From contig JADJDU010000012.1 of the NCBI GenBank assembly GCA_016702505.1, positions 1 through 64,000 of the forward strand: a stretch of DNA of 64,000 nucleotides, in the 5' to 3' direction. Position 1 is the stretch's first letter; each line of letters opens with the position of its first letter. This document shows, in pieces, positions 1 to 6,971 of this stretch. The notes under the pieces were generated by a model that made no database searches, had not been told where the DNA came from, and saw only the letters and a list, made by a program, of their open reading frames with translations. The DNA comes from Microthrixaceae bacterium. GTDB taxonomy: Bacteria > Actinomycetota > Acidimicrobiia > Acidimicrobiales > Iamiaceae. A program made the translations under genes and the position numbers.

Positions 1-264
1 TCCAGTCACCCGGTAACGCACGATGACGATGGCCTCGTGCATCCTGGTGCCAGTCTTGGAGGTGAAGTCACGCGTCATCACGTTCTTGATCTCCACCGGG
101 ACGCAGGAGACGCCGTGGTCGCGGAAGATGGGGCCGACCGCGTTCATCACGGCGTCGATGCCTCGGAAGTTGTAGTTGGCTCCCCCACCGGAGGCGCGTT
201 CGTCCTTGCGGATCTCTCGGACGTCACGCATCACGTCGTTCCAGGCTTCATGGGCGGTGGTCAT
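1..264 (-). CDS. erf: ERF-family single-strand DNA annealing protein (3' part cut by window edge)
   Basis: The first 88 codons of a gene that runs off the left edge. The N-terminal segment has the ERF-family layout: a short charged helix, then a Y-N-F-R-G-I-D-A-V-type motif (about residues 33-41), then a predicted strand pattern around P-I-F-R-D-H-G-V. ERF proteins anneal single-stranded DNA during phage recombination and genome circularisation, often together with SSB. The ATG at 264 overlaps the stop of the upstream gene (ATGA), which supports translational coupling. The C-terminal half, where ERF proteins are variable, is not in the window. A Sak- or RecT-type annealing protein is less likely from the motif. 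Confidence 0.72.
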   Translation of the reverse strand, partial: MTTAHEAWNDVMRDVREIRKDERASGGGANYNFRGIDAVMNAVGPIFRDHGVSCVPVEIKNVMTRDFTSKTGTRMHEAIVIVRYRVTG

Positions 265-521
265 CGGGCGGTCTCCTTAGGCTGGCCGAGCTTGACGTAG
301 AGGTTGCCGGCCTTGTCGTTGCGGGACTTGAGCTTGTGGTCGGGGAAGTAGACCTTGCGGAGCGTCACCATGAGCGACTCATTGGTGGTGGATCGCCCCT
401 CGGGGGGGACGACGACCCACTCACCGGACTCACGGATGGCGGTGGCGAGGTCCTCCCATAGACGGGGCCTCCCTCCGGCCCGGGGGATGGGGGGTGGGGC
501 GGGGATGGTCTGGTAGGTCAT
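261..521 (-). CDS. Small protein of unknown function upstream of ERF
   Basis: 86 residues. Proline-rich start, then a basic C-terminal half with K-V-Y-F-P-D-H-K-L-K-S-R-N. The ATG at 521 has an AAAGG-type ribosome site and overlaps the upstream stop by four bases; its own stop overlaps the ERF start. The basic patch and position between an unknown protein and ERF make a DNA-associated role conceivable, but no family was recognised. Confidence 0.6.
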   Translation of the reverse strand: MTYQTIPAPPPIPRAGGRPRLWEDLATAIRESGEWVVVPPEGRSTTNESLMVTLRKVYFPDHKLKSRNDKAGNLYVKLGQPKETAR

Positions 522-1150
522 GTCGTTGCCTTTCGCTTGGGGATGATGGCGAGGCGGGGCTTCTCCACCTCGTCGCAGTAGTCCTCGGGTTGGATGCCGA
601 CCGAGCGGAGCCCGCCCTTGTAGGTGCCGTCGGCCGACCGCTCCCCGACCTTCCATGATGTCGATCCGGTCATGCCGATGCAGTTGGCGATCGCGGCCTC
701 GATGGTCTTGGCAACGTCGATCGCGTCGGCGTCGGGGTTGTACCACTCGCCGGTCTCGGGGTCTACGAGTGCTCGGAAGATGACCTCTCGGAGTACGTCG
801 CGGGACTTCCAGTTCTTGCGGTCGAACCCGCCCTTGACCTCGACCACGCCGAGGTTGGGGATCTCTCGCTTGTGTTCGCCGGTCTCAGCGAAGATCTTCG
901 CGATGTCGGTCTGGGCGGATCTCTTGATGGTGGACAGCTCGGAGGCGAGAAGGTCCACGTCGGCCGCACCGTGGGCCAGGGACTCCACGTCGCCGGCCTT
1001 GGCGAGTTCGGCCCGTCGGTCGTCCATCTGTGCGAACAGGAGTCGCAGGTTGTAGATGATGTCGGAGTTTCGGGACGGCTCGGGAAGGGCCTCGGTGGCG
1101 GCGGGCAGGTTGTCGGGCTCGGTGGCCCGGGGGTGGATCTCGTCAGACAT
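518..1150 (-). CDS. Unknown protein in the ERF operon
   Basis: 210 residues. Acidic N-terminus, a long helical middle (about residues 30-100) and a C-terminal part rich in K, W and G, with I-P-K-R-K-A-T-T at the end. The ATG at 1150 is preceded by AAGGAGAT at good spacing. It is the longest gene of this sub-operon and is coupled to its downstream neighbour by an ATGA overlap. I do not recognise the family. Its helical body and position just before ERF would suit a recombination accessory protein, but that is only an inference. Confidence 0.65.
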   Translation of the reverse strand: MSDEIHPRATEPDNLPAATEALPEPSRNSDIIYNLRLLFAQMDDRRAELAKAGDVESLAHGAADVDLLASELSTIKRSAQTDIAKIFAETGEHKREIPNLGVVEVKGGFDRKNWKSRDVLREVIFRALVDPETGEWYNPDADAIDVAKTIEAAIANCIGMTGSTSWKVGERSADGTYKGGLRSVGIQPEDYCDEVEKPRLAIIPKRKATT

Positions 1151-1424
1151 GGGGATGGATCTCCTTGGGGTTGAGGGCCTCGTTGATCGCTTGCAGGTGG
1201 TCGGCCACGAGCTTGTCGAACAGGCGCTTGCCGCCCGTGTCGCGCAGGGCAACGATGAGGGGGACGGCGGTGAGGGCCAGTGCTCGGACCAGCTCGTAGT
1301 GGTCGTAGCCCCGGAGGGCTTCTTCGGTGAGGGACCGGAGGTCGTCCTCGTTGTCGGTGAGGAACAGGTCCCACGCGACCTGGAAGTACCAGGACGGCGG
1401 GTCGGGGTGGCTGGTCAGTTCCAC
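1143..1424 (-). CDS. Unknown small helical protein
   Basis: 93 residues starting at a GTG with GGAGTGGCC in front. It overlaps the downstream start by 8 bases and the upstream stop by 10. The sequence is mostly helix-forming (leucine, alanine, acidic residues) with a short basic end. No family recognised. Confidence 0.55.
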   Translation of the reverse strand: MELTSHPDPPSWYFQVAWDLFLTDNEDDLRSLTEEALRGYDHYELVRALALTAVPLIVALRDTGGKRLFDKLVADHLQAINEALNPKEIHPHV

Positions 1425-1699
1425 GGCCACTCCTTCAGCCGCTCCAAGGTGAGCCCGAGGCGCACGTCCCGCACGGTCCCGGGCACGGTGGCGAGGATGG
1501 CCCGCCACTCCGCGTTGTGTCGGCGGCGCAGCTCGGCCTTCGCCCATTGGCACGAGGGGCCGGTTCGGAGCAGGTCGTCGTACTCCAGGGGGTACTCGTT
1601 GATGAGGATGCGGGTCGCCTTCTCGATCCGCGTGGAGTGGATGGTGCGGTACTCGGGGAACTCGGCGTTGATCTTCTCGCGGTACTCGGGCGTCGTCAC
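1415..1699 (-). CDS. Unknown small charged protein
   Basis: 94 residues from a GTG that overlaps the upstream stop (GTGA). Many R, K and E residues; the middle has a W-A-K-A-E-L-R-R-R-H basic helix. No domain recognised; the basic helix could bind nucleic acid, which is speculation. Confidence 0.55.
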   Translation of the reverse strand: MTTPEYREKINAEFPEYRTIHSTRIEKATRILINEYPLEYDDLLRTGPSCQWAKAELRRRHNAEWRAILATVPGTVRDVRLGLTLERLKEWPWN

Positions 1700-2010
1700 T
1701 CGTATGCCCCGTCCCGCTCGTAGTCGGCCCACGCGGTCTCCCGCGCCTCCCGGGCGTCCTGTTCGGCCACGGTGATCTCCCACGAGCAGGAGAGGCACAG
1801 GGGGCGGACGTTGCCGTCGTCGTCGGTGACGGTGCGGCGGTTGCGGCCTGCGAGGCTGGTCCGGTACTCCCCGGTGGAGTTCCAGGGCACCATCGTCGGG
1901 CAGTACGGGCACTCGATTAGCACGAGGGCGGTAGGTTCGCCGGTGGAGCCCGGGGGGAGGGGGAGGGGGCCGAGAGCCGTGTCGTACTCGTAGAGCTTGT
2001 GGGGCCTCAC
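1696..2010 (-). CDS. Zinc-ribbon-like small protein
   Basis: 104 residues from a GTG overlapping the upstream stop. It has one C-P-Y-C pair (about residue 36) and a second C-L-S-C pair about 40 residues later, spaced as in a four-cysteine zinc ribbon. The ending is strongly acidic. The 5' part has a polypurine G-rich tract encoding P-L-P-L-P-P-G. Function unknown; zinc binding is inferred from the cysteine spacing. Confidence 0.58.
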   Translation of the reverse strand: MRPHKLYEYDTALGPLPLPPGSTGEPTALVLIECPYCPTMVPWNSTGEYRTSLAGRNRRTVTDDDGNVRPLCLSCSWEITVAEQDAREARETAWADYERDGAYE

Positions 2011-2129
2011 GGGACCACCTCGGGGTCCTGGGTCCAGTACCACGCGAACAGCACCGGGAGGGCGACTAGGGCGGGCCGCTGGCCCAACGAGGCGCGTGCC
2101 TCGGTGGTTCCGTCCGCGTGGCGGATCAC
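2007..2129 (-). CDS. Very small protein sharing an N-terminus with the gene at 2828-3010
   Basis: 40 residues from GTG 2129, which overlaps the stop of the preceding gene. It begins M-I-R-H-A-D-G-T-T-E-A-R, almost the same as the start of the gene ending at 2828 (M-I-R-H-A-G-G-T-P-D-A-R), so the two look like partial paralogues with different tails. The tail is hydrophobic (L-V-A-L-P-V-L-F-A-W-Y-W) and might touch a membrane. No function assigned. Confidence 0.5.
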   Translation of the reverse strand: MIRHADGTTEARASLGQRPALVALPVLFAWYWTQDPEVVP

Positions 2130-2503
2130 GACCACACCTCCACCGGCAGGGTCTCCACGAGGGTCTCGCCCTCGTCCCCGAGCCATCCTTGCACGGTGAC
2201 ATGGCTGGATTGGTAGGGGTGGTCGATCCAGACGGCGGCGTGGAGATCGCTGCCGATCCATCCGACGTGGGATGACGCCGACAGGGCAACTTCGGCGATC
2301 GCGGCGTAATCCTCCCGTCCATCCTCGTCGCAAGGGATGGAAGGGAACGCTTCGCGCAGGGCGCGGGCGACGGTAGCCACCTCGGTTTCGAGTCTGGCCC
2401 GCACCTCGCCGGGGTCGAGTTCGGGGAGGAACTGTTCACCACAGGCGGGGCAGTTCTCGCGCTTGACGGGGTGGAGGTTGTTGCAGATGTAGTAGGGGGT
2501 CAT
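2126..2503 (-). CDS. Unknown protein with N-terminal zinc knuckle
   Basis: 125 residues. The ATG at 2503 follows GAAGGAGA. The N-terminus has C-N-N followed after 10 residues by C-P-A-C-G, suggesting a small zinc-binding module, and the rest is a mixed alpha/beta region without a known signature. First gene of a run of six coupled genes going left. An ACCCTAC box sits between the upstream region and the ribosome site, as in other leaders of this phage. Confidence 0.6.
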   Translation of the reverse strand: MTPYYICNNLHPVKRENCPACGEQFLPELDPGEVRARLETEVATVARALREAFPSIPCDEDGREDYAAIAEVALSASSHVGWIGSDLHAAVWIDHPYQSSHVTVQGWLGDEGETLVETLPVEVWS

Positions 2504-2609
2504 AGGTCTCCTTCGTAGGGTTTCGTCATCATGGTAATGCTTGAGGGTTTCGCGGTCAAGGGGTCACTTGCCCTTCCTCGAACACTAGACGGGCGAGTGT
2601 TTTCGGTCG
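2504..2609. other. Short intergenic gap
   Basis: About 100 bp between two leftward genes, more AT-rich than its surroundings. It holds the leader and ribosome site of the 2126-2503 gene. I see no clear -35/-10 pair or terminator. Confidence 0.4.
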
Positions 2610-2831
2610 TCATGCGAGGTAGTCGAGCGACGGATCATCGCGGAAGGGTTCGTAATCCGGCTCCGGGTCGTACTCCGGCTCCAATGCTTCTTGGAACGCT
2701 TCCCAGTTATCCGGGTCGACCTCGCCATCTGGCCCGCAAGGGTCCAGCTCATTGACCGAGCACCATTCCTCGTACTGGCACCATTCCTCGTCGCGAGGGT
2801 CGGTAGTGAGCCATCGGTCAACCGAGGTCAT
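2610..2831 (-). CDS. Acidic small protein
   Basis: 73 residues, strikingly acidic (repeated D, E and P in the C-terminal half), with two E-W-C motifs near the N-terminus. The ATG at 2831 overlaps the stop of the upstream gene. Small acidic phage proteins often act as DNA mimics or host-protein inhibitors; nothing here proves that. Confidence 0.55.
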   Translation of the reverse strand: MTSVDRWLTTDPRDEEWCQYEEWCSVNELDPCGPDGEVDPDNWEAFQEALEPEYDPEPDYEPFRDDPSLDYLA

Positions 2832-3010
2832 GCCATACCCCGGTTCCGTTGGTGGCGCTTTGCGCCTTCCCATGCCCCTTGCTCGGTTCGGGACAACGTA
2901 ACCCATTCCCCGCAAAACCGAGCCTCGTAACAGCCTTCCGTGTTGTGGCTATGTCCGATCCGAACAACCTCATACCGAGCATCGGGGGTTCCGCCCGCGT
3001 GGCGGATCAC
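2828..3010 (-). CDS. Small protein, paralogous N-terminus to 2007-2129
   Basis: 60 residues from GTG 3010, overlapping the upstream stop (GTGA). The first dozen residues match the 40-residue protein at 2007-2129, while the tail is different and basic. No family recognised. Confidence 0.52.
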   Translation of the reverse strand: MIRHAGGTPDARYEVVRIGHSHNTEGCYEARFCGEWVTLSRTEQGAWEGAKRHQRNRGMA

Positions 3011-3279
3011 GCCGGCACCTCCGCGTAAACCCACTGGATGCCGCGATCGGTGGGCATGACTTCCTCAAGCCGAACGCCGATGCTTGCCGGGTCGAAGGAC
3101 GGCGATCCACGATCCTCCAGCTCCGCCACGATGGCATCGCGAGCCTCCGCGGCGGGGGGGATGGTGGCCCGCACCCCCTCGGTTTCCAGGGTGACATGCC
3201 AGTTGCCGAAACCGTCGGCCCAGGTGTGGAGCACCTCGCATGGCGCGTGTCCGTCGTAGTAGTAGGTCATCGTGCTCAC
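3007..3279 (-). CDS. Unknown small protein
   Basis: 90 residues from GTG 3279, coupled by a 4-base overlap with the preceding gene. Begins M-S-T-M-T-Y-Y-Y; a single compact alpha/beta domain seems likely. No motif recognised. Confidence 0.55.
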   Translation of the reverse strand: MSTMTYYYDGHAPCEVLHTWADGFGNWHVTLETEGVRATIPPAAEARDAIVAELEDRGSPSFDPASIGVRLEEVMPTDRGIQWVYAEVPA

Positions 3280-3827
3280 GCGAGCACCTCCGCGACCAGA
3301 TCCGCGGCCACGTCGGCTAGGTAGTCGGCGTCAGGGAAGGGCTCGATCCCGCCCATCGAAGCCATGCTGACGGTCACGGTGTGGGCTTCGCCGCGGGAGT
3401 CGGTCACGGTCTCGCGGAGCTTGACAACGACGACGGAGTAGCCGTACTCAAGTAGATCCTCAATGTTGCGGGCCATCGTGGGGATGGCATCGTCGGGCAC
3501 GTCGGCGGGCACCTGCCACCAGACCGGATCGCCACCGCGGCCCACGCGGAGCTTGCGGGCTCGGCCGTCCATTCCGTCGGGCCGTCGGTCGTGCCCGGTG
3601 TAGGGGTCGCGGTTGCTGAACTCGACACGTCCGGTCCAGGTCCCCTCCCCCATGTCATCCATCGGGTTCGACCACTCGTCGTGGTCGATGACCATGACGA
3701 GCTTCCGGCCGTCGGGCAGGGTGAGTGATGCCGGAGCACCGAAGGAAGGATCGCCGGCAACGAGGTCGCGGGCCAGCACCTCGTCGGGGGTGAGGGGGGA
3801 GGGGGTGGGGGGGGTTTCGGTCATCAT
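3276..3827 (-). CDS. Unknown protein, first gene of a leftward sub-operon
   Basis: 183 residues. ATG at 3827 with GGAGGTG at good spacing; a second in-frame ATG follows directly. The N-terminus is rich in T and P, encoded by a long G-rich tract, followed by a helix and a beta-rich core. It is the first gene after the promoter at 3861-3888. No known domain seen. Confidence 0.6.
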   Translation of the reverse strand: MMTETPPTPSPLTPDEVLARDLVAGDPSFGAPASLTLPDGRKLVMVIDHDEWSNPMDDMGEGTWTGRVEFSNRDPYTGHDRRPDGMDGRARKLRVGRGGDPVWWQVPADVPDDAIPTMARNIEDLLEYGYSVVVVKLRETVTDSRGEAHTVTVSMASMGGIEPFPDADYLADVAADLVAEVLA

Positions 3828-3860
3828 GTGGCACCTCCGGGGCGCAGTAGGGATAGGTGT

Positions 3861-3888
3861 ATCTTACCTAGGTGACAGGGAAAGTCAA
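3861..3888 (-). promoter_or_regulatory. Leftward promoter with a CCTAGG motif in the spacer
   Basis: On the minus strand: TTGACT, a 16-bp spacer, TAAGAT. The spacer contains CCTAGG next to the -10, the same element seen twice in the promoters at 4961 and 5378. It lies over the 3' end of the next upstream gene and would drive 3827 and the genes to its left. Confidence 0.62.
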
Positions 3889-4184
3889 GCGATTCGATCG
3901 GACGATTCCGCCCATGTCACGATGGCGGACAGGATGTAGACGGGCCATCGGCCGACACGGCCGACAGGGGCGGGGAAGTCCTCATGGCGCGCCGCCCAGT
4001 TGCTAACGCGGGTCGGGCGCACGCCGAGGAGGGCCGCGGCGTCCCCTAGCGTGCCCACGTCGGCCAGGACTTCCATCACGTCGCGCCGGGTGACAGCGGG
4101 GAGCCATCGCCCGCCCTGGCAGACGTTGTAATCGTGCAGCGGGAATCCACCGCCGCATACCGAGCACTCGACCTGCACGCTCAC
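3885..4184 (-). CDS. Helix-turn-helix DNA-binding protein, excisionase/MerR-like
   Basis: 99 residues from GTG 4184. An N-terminal C-S-V-C-G pair suggests a zinc knuckle. Residues about 45-85 read as a winged helix-turn-helix of the excisionase/MerR type: G-D-A-A-A-L-L-G-V-R, a recognition helix, then F-P-A-P-V-G-R-V-G-R-W-P-V-Y. That F-P-x-P-x-x-x-x-G-R-x-P-x-Y pattern is typical of this fold in actinobacterial phages. It could regulate the CCTAGG promoters next to it. No integrase was seen in the window to pair it with, so regulator fits better than excisionase. Confidence 0.6.
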   Translation of the reverse strand: MSVQVECSVCGGGFPLHDYNVCQGGRWLPAVTRRDVMEVLADVGTLGDAAALLGVRPTRVSNWAARHEDFPAPVGRVGRWPVYILSAIVTWAESSDRIA

Positions 4185-4447
4185 GCGTCCACCAGGGGGG
4201 GCACGATGGCGCGTAGGGCCGTGTCGATATGGGCGTCATGGCACCCCGCGTCGTCGTACAACTCCGCGCAGATCCACGATGCCGGCAGGGCCGCGTGTAG
4301 TAGGTCCCACCGATACCGACGGTCAAGATCCTTGACCAGCTCGGCCCGGGGGAACTCCCCGCGCAGGTACGCGCAGCGGGCGGTGGGGGTGTCGAGCGGG
4401 GCGATCGCGTCGCGCATTGCCTCCAGGGTGGCCGGGGGCACCTTCAC
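4181..4447 (-). CDS. Unknown small protein
   Basis: 88 residues from GTG 4447, coupled to both neighbours by 4-base overlaps. Helical, with a C-x(9)-C pair. No family recognised. Confidence 0.52.
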   Translation of the reverse strand: MKVPPATLEAMRDAIAPLDTPTARCAYLRGEFPRAELVKDLDRRYRWDLLHAALPASWICAELYDDAGCHDAHIDTALRAIVPPLVDA

Positions 4448-4923
4448 GCGTCCACCTCCGCGGCCAGTTCCTCGGCCCACGATTCGACCAGGGCCAGGGC
4501 CAGTCGCTCCGCGATCATGTAGAGGGCCACGCCGGCCGCATCGGTGAGGTCAGCGGGCCATCCGCCGATGTCGCCGGGGTCCTCGTTGTACGCGGCGAGG
4601 TCGGCAAACACGGCCCACCGCTCGCCCGTGTAGACGGGTACGGCCCCGTCGGCAACCTCGCGCAGCTCCTCCTCAAGCTCGCGGGCGAGGTCACAGCACG
4701 CGGGGTCGAGGTCCTCGAAGATGTACGCGATCCGTTCCGCGAGGTCATCCGCCACCCACCGGAGGAACAACGCCCCGGGGGTGGGCTGCACGGTGGACAT
4801 GTCAGCGGGAGGGCTCACGCCGATACCGTCGGGGCGGTCGGGCGATCCGCACCCCGCGAGGTCGGCCAGGTGCCAGGTTGAGAAGTTGCGGAAGGTGGGC
4901 AGGACGGGGGTGGTACTGGTCAT
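4444..4923 (-). CDS. Unknown acidic helical protein
   Basis: 159 residues; ATG 4923 after CTGGAGG. The N-terminus has F-R-N-F-S-T-W-H, resembling the N-F-x-T-W motif at the start of a common small phage protein family, but the rest (E-E-E-L-R-E and other acidic helices) does not let me name it. It follows the promoter at 4961-4989 directly and is the first gene of its sub-operon. Confidence 0.58.
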   Translation of the reverse strand: MTSTTPVLPTFRNFSTWHLADLAGCGSPDRPDGIGVSPPADMSTVQPTPGALFLRWVADDLAERIAYIFEDLDPACCDLARELEEELREVADGAVPVYTGERWAVFADLAAYNEDPGDIGGWPADLTDAAGVALYMIAERLALALVESWAEELAAEVDA

Positions 4924-4960
4924 TTCGTAGCCTCCAGGCTTGTGTAGGGGTTTCGTCTCT

Positions 4961-4989
4961 ATCTTCCCTAGGTCACCCTAGGTTGTCAA
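4961..4989 (-). promoter_or_regulatory. Leftward promoter with imperfect CCTAGG palindrome
   Basis: On the minus strand: perfect TTGACA, 17-bp spacer, GAAGAT. The spacer holds CCTAGG-GTGA-CCTAGG, an inverted repeat placed between -35 and -10 where a bound protein would block RNA polymerase. The leader then has ACCCCTACA and a GGAGG site before ATG 4923. Confidence 0.72.
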
Positions 4990-5029
4990 CTAGTTCGTTT
5001 GGCCCATTTCAGGCGGGGGGGTAGGGGGG

Positions 5030-5263
5030 CTACTGGCACGCTAGCGCGTCGATGGCGGCGTCCTCGGTCGCCGCGTGCGCGGTCTCCCCGCACGCACACA
5101 CCGCGGCAAATCCGCCGTCCTCGCGGTAGGTGTCGATGTCGTGCAGGGGGTCTAGCGTGACGACATCACACCCCGGTTCCAGGCAGGGCCGGTAGGGGGT
5201 TCCCGCGAGCCGCGAGGACCGGTAGGTAGGGGCGAAACTGTGAACGTAGGTTTCGGTGGTCAT
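5030..5263 (-). CDS. Small Cys-containing protein
   Basis: 77 residues; ATG 5263 after CTGGAGG. Has C-L-E-P-G-C and later C-A-C-G, a possible zinc site. It sits directly behind the first copy of the 190-bp repeat, whose promoter would drive it. Function unknown. Confidence 0.58.
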   Translation of the reverse strand: MTTETYVHSFAPTYRSSRLAGTPYRPCLEPGCDVVTLDPLHDIDTYREDGGFAAVCACGETAHAATEDAAIDALACQ

Positions 5264-5267
5264 TGCT

Positions 5268-5457
5268 TAGCCTCCAGGGCTCATGTTGTAGGGGTTCCCG
5301 ATTGTCGGGAGCTACCGGCCCACCCGGGGGGGGTGGGGGGTGGGCCGGTAGATTCCGATCACCGAGGGGGTGAGACCTTTATAACCTAGGGTGCCCTAGG
5401 CGTCTAGTAGATCCTACCTATTGGTTCGCGGTGCGGGTGGGCCGATGGTCAATCGTC
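5268..5457. repeat. 190-bp direct repeat, copy 1 (promoter, operator, leader hairpins)
   Basis: Matches 6510-6699 over 190 bp with one visible mismatch (a T inside the G-run). In minus-strand order it holds the -35, CCTAGG palindrome, -10, a large 13-bp stem (5312-5324 with 5339-5351), a small TCCCGA-CAA-TCGGGA hairpin, the ACCCCTAC box and the ribosome site. It is a duplicated control module rather than a mobile element: no transposase and no terminal repeats were seen. Confidence 0.9.
5378..5406 (-). promoter_or_regulatory. Leftward promoter in repeat copy 1
   Basis: On the minus strand: TAGACG, 17-bp spacer, TATAAA. The spacer contains CCTAGGG-CA-CCCTAGG, a perfect 7-bp-arm palindrome. 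Downstream lies a long leader with two hairpins before ATG 5263. Confidence 0.68.
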
Positions 5458-5976
5458 GCCATCGTCGGGGTTGTGTCCAGTCCACTCGCGGCCGCAATGA
5501 TCGCACCATTCAGGGCCGTCCACATCACCGGAGTGAGTCCACGCGACGACGGCCCACCCGTCGCCATCATTGCCGTCGGCGGACGGGTGGCAGGGGTTGC
5601 CGGGGTCGACAACGCACCACTCGCACAACGTACCGCCGTCGTCGGTGACCGCCGCGAGCATGTAGCCACCGGAGTCGGGCACCGGGAGGTACCCCGCGGC
5701 GTAGGGGTTCGTCTCCGCGAGCGTTTCGGCCCACCGGGCCAGCTCCGCGAGGTCCCGGGCATCCGCGGACACGGCAGGATCATCGGATCGCGCCGCGTCG
5801 GCCGCGTCATTCTCCAGCTCGCGGGCCAGTCGGGAGACCGTCGACCATCGCACGATGCCATCACACGATGCCGCGGAGTAGAGGGCCGACCACTGGCCAC
5901 CGTGCCACTCGTAGAACAGTTCACGCGCCCCGGGGGGGAGAGGGAGAGGGGAGGGGAGGGTATCGAAGCGGCTCAC
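5449..5976 (-). CDS. Unknown protein with C-terminal zinc-binding pairs
   Basis: 175 residues from GTG 5976, overlapping the upstream stop. Helical N-terminal half; C-terminal third has C-E-W-C, a lone C, then C-D-H-C-G, compatible with zinc coordination. Its last codons lie at the very edge of repeat copy 1. No family recognised. Confidence 0.55.
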   Translation of the reverse strand: MSRFDTLPSPLPLPPGARELFYEWHGGQWSALYSAASCDGIVRWSTVSRLARELENDAADAARSDDPAVSADARDLAELARWAETLAETNPYAAGYLPVPDSGGYMLAAVTDDGGTLCEWCVVDPGNPCHPSADGNDGDGWAVVAWTHSGDVDGPEWCDHCGREWTGHNPDDGDD

Positions 5977-6332
5977 GCGTTCACCCCCTCGACGGTGGCG
6001 GTCCAATGGCCGCGCTCCTCGCGGGTCACGGTCACCCGGTAGGAGTCGCCACCATACCCCGGCCACGAGACCAGCGCGGGGTCTGTGCCGATGGCGGTTC
6101 CGCCGCCCGACCGCGCCGCCCAGTAGAATATGACGGGGCCGGTGGCGTGCGCCATAAGCCAGGCGGCATCGTGCATGAGGTCCGATGGCGTGTAGTGGCC
6201 CTCGTGGGCGAGGTCAGCGAGGGGCCGAAAGAGCCGCGAGGGGTCAGGGGCCGGTCGGCACCCTTCCGCGAGGTAGACGGTTCGGCGGTAGGGGGTGGGG
6301 GTGGGGGTGGGGGTGGGGGTGGGGGTGCTCAC
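5973..6332 (-). CDS. Unknown protein with TP-repeat N-terminus
   Basis: 119 residues from GTG 6332. The first 14 residues are alternating T and P, encoded by a GGGGGT-type hexanucleotide microsatellite (about 6293-6328), which can change length by slippage. The rest is a mixed fold with W-A-A-R-S and a beta-rich end. No family recognised. Confidence 0.5.
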   Translation of the reverse strand: MSTPTPTPTPTPTPYRRTVYLAEGCRPAPDPSRLFRPLADLAHEGHYTPSDLMHDAAWLMAHATGPVIFYWAARSGGGTAIGTDPALVSWPGYGGDSYRVTVTREERGHWTATVEGVNA

Positions 6333-6505
6333 GCGTCCACCTCCGCGTCGGCGTGCAGCTCCGCGACCGCGGCCGCGATCTCCGCGGCCACGTTGCGCCG
6401 TTCGAACCGCGCCGCGGTTCGCTTAGCCTGGCGCGTGATCCTGGCCGGCGCGTAGGCCGTCGCGTTGCGGACGGCGCGAGGGGTGGGGAAGTCTGATTGG
6501 TGCAT
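6329..6505 (-). CDS. Small basic protein, paralogue of 6660-6866
   Basis: 58 residues; ATG 6505 after CTGGAGG. Begins M-H-Q-S-D-F-P-T-P-R and is closely similar to the neighbouring gene at 6660-6866 over about 50 residues, including R-N-V-A-A-E-I-A-A-A-V-A-E-L-H-A. Basic helical body, possibly nucleic-acid binding. It is led by repeat copy 2, so leader and gene look like products of one local duplication. Confidence 0.58.
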   Translation of the reverse strand: MHQSDFPTPRAVRNATAYAPARITRQAKRTAARFERRNVAAEIAAAVAELHADAEVDA

Positions 6506-6509
6506 CTCA

Positions 6510-6699
6510 TAGCCTCCAGGGCTCATGTTGTAGGGGTTCCCGATTGTCGGGAGCTACCGGCCCACCCGGGGGGGGGGGGGGGTGGGCCGGTAGATTCCGA
6601 TCACCGAGGGGGTGAGACCTTTATAACCTAGGGTGCCCTAGGCGTCTAGTAGATCCTACCTATTGGTTCGCGGTGCGGGTGGGCCGATGGTCAATCGTC
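6510..6699. repeat. 190-bp direct repeat, copy 2
   Basis: Second copy of the control module at 5268-5457. The hairpin arms are 6554-6566 and 6581-6593, with a pure 15-G run beside the loop. Its right end forms the last dozen codons of the 6660-6866 gene, so the repeat has replaced that gene's original 3' end. Confidence 0.9.
6620..6648 (-). promoter_or_regulatory. Leftward promoter in repeat copy 2
   Basis: Same elements as copy 1 on the minus strand: TAGACG, 17 bp with the CCTAGGG/CCCTAGG palindrome, TATAAA. It would drive the gene starting at 6505. Confidence 0.68.
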
Positions 6700-6866
6700 T
6701 CACCGTCGAACGCGTGCAGCTCCGCGACCGCGGCCGCGATCTCCGCGGCCACGTTGCGCCGTTCGGCACGAACCGCGGTCCGCTTGATCTGGCGCGTGAT
6801 CCTGGCAGGCGCGTGCGCCGTAGCGGTGCGGACGGTGCGAGGAGTAGGGATATCTGATCGTTGCAT
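6660..6866 (-). CDS. Small basic protein, paralogue of 6329-6505, with repeat-derived tail
   Basis: 68 residues; ATG 6866 after AGGAGG. About 52 residues match the paralogue at 6329-6505; the last dozen (T-I-D-H-R-P-T-R-T-A-N-Q) come from repeat copy 2. This is what a tandem duplication leaves when its junction falls inside a gene. Function unknown. Confidence 0.55.
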   Translation of the reverse strand: MQRSDIPTPRTVRTATAHAPARITRQIKRTAVRAERRNVAAEIAAAVAELHAFDGETIDHRPTRTANQ

Positions 6867-6918
6867 TTAGGTAGCCTCCTAGGCTAGGTAGGGTTTCGTG
6901 GGTACCGATCGGTCCCGA

Positions 6919-6954
6919 TACCCTCCCCCGTCCCGCCGTGGCCGGGGGAGGGTA
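6919..6954 (-). terminator. Hairpin between leftward genes
   Basis: A 12-bp perfect stem (6919-6930 with 6943-6954; TACCCTCCCCCG and its complement) with a 12-nt loop, just after the stop of the 6972-7343 gene in transcription order. There is no T-tract, so it may be a weak terminator, a processing site or an RNA-stability element. Confidence 0.45.
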
Positions 6955-6971
6955 GCTAGACCTACCGATCT

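Noticed and set aside
3885..4184. Excisionase of a temperate phage
   Set aside because: The fold fits, but no integrase, repressor or attachment site was seen, so regulator is the safer call.
5268..6699. Insertion sequence or attachment repeat
   Set aside because: The duplicated 190 bp hold a promoter and leader; no transposase, terminal inverted repeats or target duplication.
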